Shown: positions 58,841 through 64,000 of the stretch, piece by piece
How positions within the stretch are numbered: position 1 is the stretch's first letter
How the letters are laid out: each line of letters starts with the position of its first letter
The notes under the pieces: generated by a model
Seen by the model: the letters and a program-made list of their open reading frames with translations, nothing else
What the model was told of the DNA's origin: nothing
The model's database searches: none
Position numbers and translations under genes: made by a program
Origin: Ketobacter alkanivorans
Lineage (GTDB): Bacteria; Pseudomonadota; Gammaproteobacteria; Pseudomonadales; Ketobacteraceae
Direction: 5' to 3'
Assembly (NCBI RefSeq): GCF_002863865.1
Contig: NZ_CP022684.1
Span: 1,517,501-1,581,500, forward strand
Length of the DNA: 64,000 nt

Positions 58841-60958
58841 TTACTCAGCAGAACCGTCTGCGGCCTGATCGGCCAACGCTTCTTTAATACTGAGCTTGAT
58901 GCGGCCACGATTGTCCACATCCAACACTTTTACGGTTACTTCCTGACCTTCCTGCAAGTAATCACTTACGTTGTTCACACGATCCTCAGCAATTTGAGAA
59001 ATATGAACCAAGCCGTCAGTACCAGGGAAAATGTTAACGAAAGCTCCAAAATCAACAATCTTCTGCACCTTACCGGTGTACAGCTTGCCAACTTCAGCCT
59101 CTGCGGTAATACCTTCAACCATAGACAACGCCTTTTCCGCAGCTGCCTGATTCTGGCCGTATATACGAACCTGGCCATCATCCTGGATGTCGATTTCTGC
59201 GCCGGACTCTTCACAAATACTGCGAATCATCGCGCCGCCCTTACCGATGACATCACGAATTTTGTCCGGATGGATCTTAATGGTAAGGTAAACAGGAGCA
59301 TCTGACGACAAGGTGCCGCGTGGAGCAGCCAGAACCTTGTTCATCTCGCCCAATATGTGCAAACGGCCTTCACGCGCCTGATTCAATGCCGTTTCCATGA
59401 TCTCTTCGGTAATACCGGTGATCTTGATATCCATCTGCAATGCAGTGATACCATTGTCTGTACCGGCCACCTTGAAGTCCATGTCGCCCAGATGATCTTC
59501 ATCACCCAGGATGTCGGACAGAATTGCGAAACGCTCGCCTTCTTTCACCAAGCCCATGGCAATACCAGCAACCGGTGCCTTGATCGGAACACCAGCATCC
59601 ATCAGCGCAAGGCTGGTGCCGCAAACCGAGGCCATGGAAGAAGAACCGTTGGACTCAGTAATTTCAGATACAACACGCATCGCATAAGGGAAATCTGCAC
59701 TGTCAGGCAACATAGCCTGAACACCACGGCGAGCCAGGCGACCATGCCCGATCTCTCGACGCTTGGGGCCAAGCTGGAAGCTGATTTCGCCTACGCAGAA
59801 AGGAGGGAAATTGTAATGCAGCATGAAAGGATCAGTTTTCATACCTTCAATCGCATCGATGTTCTGCGAATCACGCAAGCTGCCTAATGTAGCAGCTACG
59901 ATGGCTTGAGTTTCACCACGGGTGAACAATGCCGAACCGTGGGTTCTAGGCAACACACCCACTTCCACACTGATTGGACGAACGGTTTTCTGATCGCGAC
60001 CATCAATACGTGGCTTACCTGACAGGATATTTTCCCGAACAGTCACGTATTCCAAGTCATGGAATGTGTCTTTGACTTCACGTTCCGTAGGAGCACTTTC
60101 GTCTTCTGGTTTGCACAGGGCAGCAACGGCATCGTTACGCAACTCGCCAACACGTGTGTAGCGTTCCTGCTTATCGTGTATCTGGTACGCCTCTACCAGC
60201 TTCTCGCCAACCACAGACTTAACAGCCTGAGTCAGGCTTACATTTTCTTCAGGCGCTTTCCAATCCCATGAAGGCGTCGCCACTTCAGCGGCAAATTCCT
60301 TAATGGCGGTAATCGCCTTCTGCATTTCCATGTGACCGAACAGAACGGCACCCAGCATTTGATCTTCGGTCAGCTCTTGCGCTTCGGATTCAACCATCAA
60401 CACGGCTTCGTCGGTTCCTGCCACAACCAGATCCAGTTGCGATGTTTCCAACTGCTTATAGGTTGGGTTGATCATGTACATACCATCGGTATAACCGACA
60501 CGGGCAGCACCTATCGGCCCCATGAAAGGAATGCCGGCGATCGCCAAAGCAGCAGAAGTACCAATCAACGCAGCAATATCGGGATCAGTCTGCTTGTCAG
60601 TAGACATTACCGTAGCAATTACCTGAACTTCGTTAGTAAAGCCTTCGGGGAACAGTGGACGAATAGGACGATCAATCAAACGACAGGTTAAGGTTTCCTT
60701 TTCAGTAGGACGACCTTCACGCTTCATAAAGCCGCCGGGTATACGGCCAGCAGCATAGAATTTTTCCTGATAGTTTACTGTCAGCGGGAAGAAATCGACT
60801 CCCGGTGCAGCTTCTTTTCGGGCAACGACTGTGACCAGCACGGAGCAAGATTCAGTGGAAACAACGACAGCGCCGGTTGCCTGACGGGCAACTTTTCCTG
60901 TTTCCAATACAAACGTCTGATCACCAAATTGAAATTCTTTTTTAACCACTTTAAACAT
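58841..60958 (-). CDS. pnp: Polynucleotide phosphorylase
   Basis: Phosphorolytic 3'-5' exoribonuclease of the RNA degradosome; 705 residues. Two RNase PH-like domains (the first begins [23 protein letters not shown]; the second around 320-550 with [11 protein letters not shown]), the catalytic-site [13 protein letters not shown] segment, then KH ([21 protein letters not shown]) and S1 ([21 protein letters not shown]) RNA-binding domains. The conserved rpsO-pnp order holds. An inverted repeat in its leader (60979-61027) may allow autoregulation. Confidence 0.97.
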   Translation of the reverse strand: MFKVVKKEFQFGDQTFVLETGKVARQATGAVVVSTESCSVLVTVVARKEAAPGVDFFPLTVNYQEKFYAAGRIPGGFMKREGRPTEKETLTCRLIDRPIRPLFPEGFTNEVQVIATVMSTDKQTDPDIAALIGTSAALAIAGIPFMGPIGAARVGYTDGMYMINPTYKQLETSQLDLVVAGTDEAVLMVESEAQELTEDQMLGAVLFGHMEMQKAITAIKEFAAEVATPSWDWKAPEENVSLTQAVKSVVGEKLVEAYQIHDKQERYTRVGELRNDAVAALCKPEDESAPTEREVKDTFHDLEYVTVRENILSGKPRIDGRDQKTVRPISVEVGVLPRTHGSALFTRGETQAIVAATLGSLRDSQNIDAIEGMKTDPFMLHYNFPPFCVGEISFQLGPKRREIGHGRLARRGVQAMLPDSADFPYAMRVVSEITESNGSSSMASVCGTSLALMDAGVPIKAPVAGIAMGLVKEGERFAILSDILGDEDHLGDMDFKVAGTDNGITALQMDIKITGITEEIMETALNQAREGRLHILGEMNKVLAAPRGTLSSDAPVYLTIKIHPDKIRDVIGKGGAMIRSICEESGAEIDIQDDGQVRIYGQNQAAAEKALSMVEGITAEAEVGKLYTGKVQKIVDFGAFVNIFPGTDGLVHISQIAEDRVNNVSDYLQEGQEVTVKVLDVDNRGRIKLSIKEALADQAADGSAE

Positions 60959-60978
60959 TATTCACCTTCCGTTTCGAG

Positions 60979-61027
60979 ACTTCGGCACAACTCGTTTCCA
61001 ATGATGTCTTAATTCTGTAGCCGAAGT
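60979..61027 (-). promoter_or_regulatory. Inverted repeat in the pnp leader (possible RNase III/PNPase autoregulation hairpin)
   Basis: ACTTCGGC (60979-60986) and GCCGAAGT (61020-61027) are exact reverse complements with a 33-base interval, 21 bases before the pnp ATG. In E. coli a leader stem-loop at this position is cut by RNase III and then controlled by PNPase; the analogy is from known biology, not demonstrated here. Confidence 0.45.
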
Positions 61028-61060
61028 TTTACCAGTATTTTCAATGTTATTAGAGCACTT

Positions 61061-61103
61061 AAAAAAACACGGCACTGATCCGAAGATGAGTGCCGTGTTT
61101 TTT
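61061..61103. terminator. Terminator between rpsO and pnp
   Basis: AACACGGCACT and AGTGCCGTGTT form an 11-bp stem with a 12-base loop, flanked by A and T runs. It lies 84 bases after rpsO; partial read-through into pnp is usual in this arrangement. Confidence 0.85.
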
Positions 61104-61186
61104 AGCGTATCAGGATCGCACCTTTCGCGCAGAGCACATGCTTTGCGGACAGGTGAACCCTGAATATCTGCCTGGCCAATGCATCA

Positions 61187-61456
61187 TTAACGACGCAGAC
61201 CCAGCTTGCCGATCAGTGAAGTATAACGATCCAGATCCTTGCGCTTCAGGTAGTCCAGCAACTTACGACGCTGGTTAACCATGCGGATCAGGCCACGGCG
61301 TGAGTGGTGATCCTTGTTATGCGCTTTGAAGTGACCTTGCAGCTGATTGATCTGAGCAGTCAGCAGGGCAACCTGCACTTCTGGGGAACCGGTATCGCCT
61401 TGACCACGTTGATGATCAGCAACAACTTGAGCTTTTTGTTCAGCACTTAATGACAT
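61187..61456 (-). CDS. rpsO: 30S ribosomal protein S15
   Basis: Small-subunit protein that binds 16S rRNA early in assembly; 89 residues, the standard length. [12 protein letters not shown] opening, then the conserved [25 protein letters not shown] segment (reading [18 protein letters not shown]) and [21 protein letters not shown]. Ends LGLRR. GGAG eight bases before ATG fixes the start. Between truB and pnp as usual. Confidence 0.98.
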   Translation of the reverse strand: MSLSAEQKAQVVADHQRGQGDTGSPEVQVALLTAQINQLQGHFKAHNKDHHSRRGLIRMVNQRRKLLDYLKRKDLDRYTSLIGKLGLRR

Positions 61457-61535
61457 TGTGTTTTCTCCAATATGCTTGCAAAAAAACCAACCGGACCACG
61501 CATATTTACAGTTCGATCGGCTACTACGTTAACAG

Positions 61536-62459
61536 CTAATTGCTGTTACTTATTAAGCGTCGGGGAGCCACTTTCCCATCGTCCAGCACCTCGCCAACGC
61601 CAATAAACTCTTGATTGGGGCCAATCATCTTGACCCAGCCCTCTACAGGGGCACCCGGTATTTGCACGGGATTACCATTACGCAGGTAAAACGCGGTGGA
61701 TTCCGACAGCTCCAGCTCCGGCCAGTGATCAGCACTGGTACCCAAAGGCAGAAGCAGCTCATCCAGTGCCTTATGTCCACCAGAATCAAGGACTTGCGAC
61801 AGTGTTTCCACAGTAACAGCCTGCTCCAGCGTATAAGGCCCAGCTTGTGTGCGGCGCAATTCTACCACATGCGCCAGGTTACCCATAGCGGCAGCAATAT
61901 CTTCCACAAGATTACGTACATAGGTACCTTTGCTGCACGAAACCGCCAGACTGAAATGGGTCGCATCAAACTCCAGCAATTCTAGACTATGAATGCGTAC
62001 CTTGCGGGCAGGTCGCTCCACTTCTACACCTTGACGAGCCAATTTGTACAGTGGTTGACCATTATGCTTGAGGGCTGAATACATAGAAGGGATCTGTTCG
62101 ATCTCCCCGGTAAACTGTTCCAACACCGGCAGCAAAGCTGCCTGGGTCAAGCCATCGGTAGAACAGCGCTCTACCACTTCGCCATCAGCATCAGAGGTAT
62201 CTGTGCGTTCGCCCCACTTTGCTTTCACAACATAGGCTTTGTCTGCATCCAGAAGAAACTGGGAAAACTTGGTCGCCTCACCAAAACACAGCGGTAATAC
62301 ACCAGTCGCTAATGGATCAAGGCTGCCGGTATGCCCTGCTTTAGCGGCACCGTACATACGCTTGATCCGTTGCAGGATTTCATTGGAGGTACAGCCAGGT
62401 GGCTTATCCAGCACCAATACGCCATCAATGGCCCGGCCTCGATTTCGTCGTTTTGCCAA
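61536..62459 (-). CDS. truB: tRNA pseudouridine-55 synthase
   Basis: Makes psi55 in the T loop of tRNAs and acts as a tRNA chaperone; 307 residues. Catalytic Asp in GSLDPLATGVLPLC at about 44-57, DKPPGCTSNEILQRI near the start, and VSCSKGTYVRNLVEDI in the C-terminal domain, all conserved. Two bases separate it from rbfA; its stop region lies in a small hairpin (TAACAGC, loop, GCTGTTA at 61530-61548) shared with the rpsO upstream side. Confidence 0.97.
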   Translation of the reverse strand: MAKRRNRGRAIDGVLVLDKPPGCTSNEILQRIKRMYGAAKAGHTGSLDPLATGVLPLCFGEATKFSQFLLDADKAYVVKAKWGERTDTSDADGEVVERCSTDGLTQAALLPVLEQFTGEIEQIPSMYSALKHNGQPLYKLARQGVEVERPARKVRIHSLELLEFDATHFSLAVSCSKGTYVRNLVEDIAAAMGNLAHVVELRRTQAGPYTLEQAVTVETLSQVLDSGGHKALDELLLPLGTSADHWPELELSESTAFYLRNGNPVQIPGAPVEGWVKMIGPNQEFIGVGEVLDDGKVAPRRLISNSN

Positions 62460-62461
62460 AC

Positions 62462-62881
62462 TTATTCTCCGACCGATTCGCCAGGCTCATCATCACCATG
62501 CCGGGCTTTATCTTTCGCAACGGCTTGATCAATAAGACGTGACATTCGAGGACCATCCACGATGGTGTGGTCATAGTGAAAACGTAAGCGAGGCATAACG
62601 CGCAACTGAATACTTTTGGCCAAAAGACTGCGCAGGAAACCAGCGGCATGATCCAGCACCTCGAGGGATTCCTGCACGTTTTGATCTCCATCTATGCCCA
62701 TAAACGTGACATAAACATCGGCGTACGCCAGATCTTTACTAACGTTCACACTGTTAATAGTCACCATACCAACCCGAGGATCCTTGATCTCCCGCTGCAA
62801 TAGCATGGCCAGATCACGCTGGATCTGGTCAGCTATTCGATCAGTACGTTTGTAACCCCGAGCACTGTGACGCAATGCCAA
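62462..62881 (-). CDS. rbfA: Ribosome-binding factor A
   Basis: Single-domain KH-like factor for late 16S maturation and cold adaptation; 139 residues. RTDRIADQIQRDLAMLLQREIKDPR opening region and PRLRFHYDHTIVDGPRMSRLID near the C-terminus match the family; an acidic tail follows. Lies two bases before truB and seven after infB in the infB-rbfA-truB-rpsO-pnp operon. Confidence 0.96.
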   Translation of the reverse strand: MALRHSARGYKRTDRIADQIQRDLAMLLQREIKDPRVGMVTINSVNVSKDLAYADVYVTFMGIDGDQNVQESLEVLDHAAGFLRSLLAKSIQLRVMPRLRFHYDHTIVDGPRMSRLIDQAVAKDKARHGDDEPGESVGE

Positions 62882-62888
62882 TTACCTC

Positions 62889-64000
62889 TTATATGGTACG
62901 AGCTACTTTTTTCACGCTGAAAACTTCGATCTTGTCGCCAGCTTTCACATCGTTGTAGCTCTTAACTGCGATACCACATTCGATACCAGCATTAACTTCG
63001 TTCACGTCATCTTTGAAGCGACGCAGCGATTCCAATTCACCCTGGAACACCACCACATCATCACGCAGTACGCGGATAGGTTTGTTTCGATAGAGCGTGC
63101 CTTCAATTACTTTACAACCCGCTACCGCACCAAACTTAGATGAGCGGAACACATCACGCACTTCAGCCACACCCATAATTTCTTCACGCAACTCAGGTGC
63201 AAGCAAGCCAGACATAGCATTCTTAACATCTTCAATGATGTCGTAAATAACGCTGTAGTAACGCAGCTCGATGTCTTCTTCCTGGCACAGCTTACGCGCT
63301 GAACCATCGGCACGAACGTTGAAACCAATCACTACCGCACTGGAAGTCAACGCCAGGTTGACGTCGGACTCGTTGATACCACCAACCCCAGACGACACGA
63401 TATTGACTCGAACTTCATCGGTAGACAGATCAACCAATGCGGTCTGCAAGGCTTCCAAAGAACCCCGCACATCGGTTTTCAATACGATATTGACCGAGGC
63501 TGCTTCGCCAGACCCCATGTTCTCGAAGATATTTTCCAACTTGGTGGCTTGCTGGCGAGCCAGACGGTTATGGCGCAGTTTCTTCTGACGGAACTCAGCC
63601 ACTTCACGTGCCTTACGCTCATCAGGTACGACCTGGAACTCTTCTCCGGCATCAGGCGCACCGGCCAGACCCAGGATTTCGACCGGAATTGACGGGCCAG
63701 CTTCTTTAATCGGCTTGCCGTTCTCATCCAGCATGGCTCGCACGCGACCAAAGTGTTCGCCCGCCAGTACCATATCGCCGTGATTCAAAATACCGTTTTG
63801 AACCAGCAGGCTGGCTACCACACCACGCCCTTTATCGACGCGAGATTCGATGACAATACCTTTAGCTGCCCCGGTGGACACCGCTTTCAGCTCCAGTACT
63901 TCTGCCTGCAGCAACACTGCATCCAACAGCTCATCGATGCCCATGCCGGTGTGAGCAGACACGTGCACAAACTGAGTGTCGCCGCCCCACTCTTCAGAGA
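62889..64000 (-). CDS. infB: Translation initiation factor IF-2, C-terminal part (gene runs off the right edge)
   Basis: Delivers fMet-tRNA to the 30S subunit. About 370 residues of the C-terminal half are in the window; the start is outside. Visible are the last part of the G-domain ([27 protein letters not shown]), the beta-barrel domain II ([27 protein letters not shown]), the IF2 domain III ([19 protein letters not shown] and [13 protein letters not shown]), and the C-terminal domain that binds fMet-tRNA ([32 protein letters not shown]). Shared order with rbfA and truB confirms identity. Confidence 0.96.
   Translation of the reverse strand, partial: SEEWGGDTQFVHVSAHTGMGIDELLDAVLLQAEVLELKAVSTGAAKGIVIESRVDKGRGVVASLLVQNGILNHGDMVLAGEHFGRVRAMLDENGKPIKEAGPSIPVEILGLAGAPDAGEEFQVVPDERKAREVAEFRQKKLRHNRLARQQATKLENIFENMGSGEAASVNIVLKTDVRGSLEALQTALVDLSTDEVRVNIVSSGVGGINESDVNLALTSSAVVIGFNVRADGSARKLCQEEDIELRYYSVIYDIIEDVKNAMSGLLAPELREEIMGVAEVRDVFRSSKFGAVAGCKVIEGTLYRNKPIRVLRDDVVVFQGELESLRRFKDDVNEVNAGIECGIAVKSYNDVKAGDKIEVFSVKKVARTI

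Overview
The window is a chromosomal segment of a gammaproteobacterium. Three housekeeping blocks are recognisable: tyrS | M23 peptidase-anmK-erpA-bactofilin-argC-hemJ at the left, miaB-phoH-ybeY-corC-lnt and leuS-lptE-holA in the middle, and infB-rbfA-truB-rpsO-pnp on the minus strand at the right. From memory, these resemble Pseudomonas and its marine relatives (Alcanivorax, Ketobacter, Marinobacter type). The accessory content (P450, MpaB-type oxygenase, cis/trans fatty-acid isomerase, class GN sortase) fits an aerobic, probably marine, lipid- or hydrocarbon-using organism. That ecological assignment is inference; no 16S gene or other taxonomic marker is present.

Layout. 1-9.6 kb: start of tyrS, envelope/cell-wall recycling genes, Fe-S insertion factor ErpA, a bactofilin pair, argC, a ClC channel, HemJ and a type II NADH dehydrogenase. 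9.9-16.6 kb: AraC and LysR regulators, an azoreductase-pirin pair with an inverted-repeat operator, a DUF2167 membrane protein, a dienelactone-hydrolase relative, and a SCO-PCuAC copper-delivery pair for cytochrome oxidase. 16.7-22.6 kb: miaB, then a 523-bp intergenic stretch with several inverted repeats, then phoH-ybeY-corC-lnt. 22.6-45.3 kb: a long accessory stretch separating lnt from leuS, which I remember as near neighbours in Pseudomonas. It holds a DUF218 protein, a class GN sortase with its VIT/vWA substrate, a soluble histidine kinase, a molybdopterin oxidoreductase, an SLC13 permease, a TetR regulator divergent from an MpaB oxygenase-P450-SDR operon, and an AT-richer minus-strand cluster in which most products are exported (DUF1254/DUF1214 fusion, anchored beta-propeller, outer-membrane barrel, lipoproteins). 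It ends in an intergenic region with a possible IS3 transposase relic. 45.3-49.4 kb: leuS-lptE-holA. 49.4-58.5 kb: an acetoacetate-decarboxylase-like protein, an AraC regulator, a stand-alone sensor-like protein, an epoxide-hydrolase-like enzyme, a DesK/DesR-like two-component system directly before cti, and a START-domain protein. 58.8-64 kb: pnp, rpsO, truB, rbfA and the 3' part of infB.

The most interesting accessory units are: the two-component system plus cti (possible membrane-fluidity control), the dedicated sortase/substrate pair with a YPRTA-like sorting motif, the TetR-controlled MpaB-P450-SDR operon with a perfect 7-bp-arm palindrome, the uncharacterised all-exported cluster at 37.7-44.5 kb, and the structured region before phoH. 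No tRNA, rRNA, CRISPR array or intact mobile element was seen.
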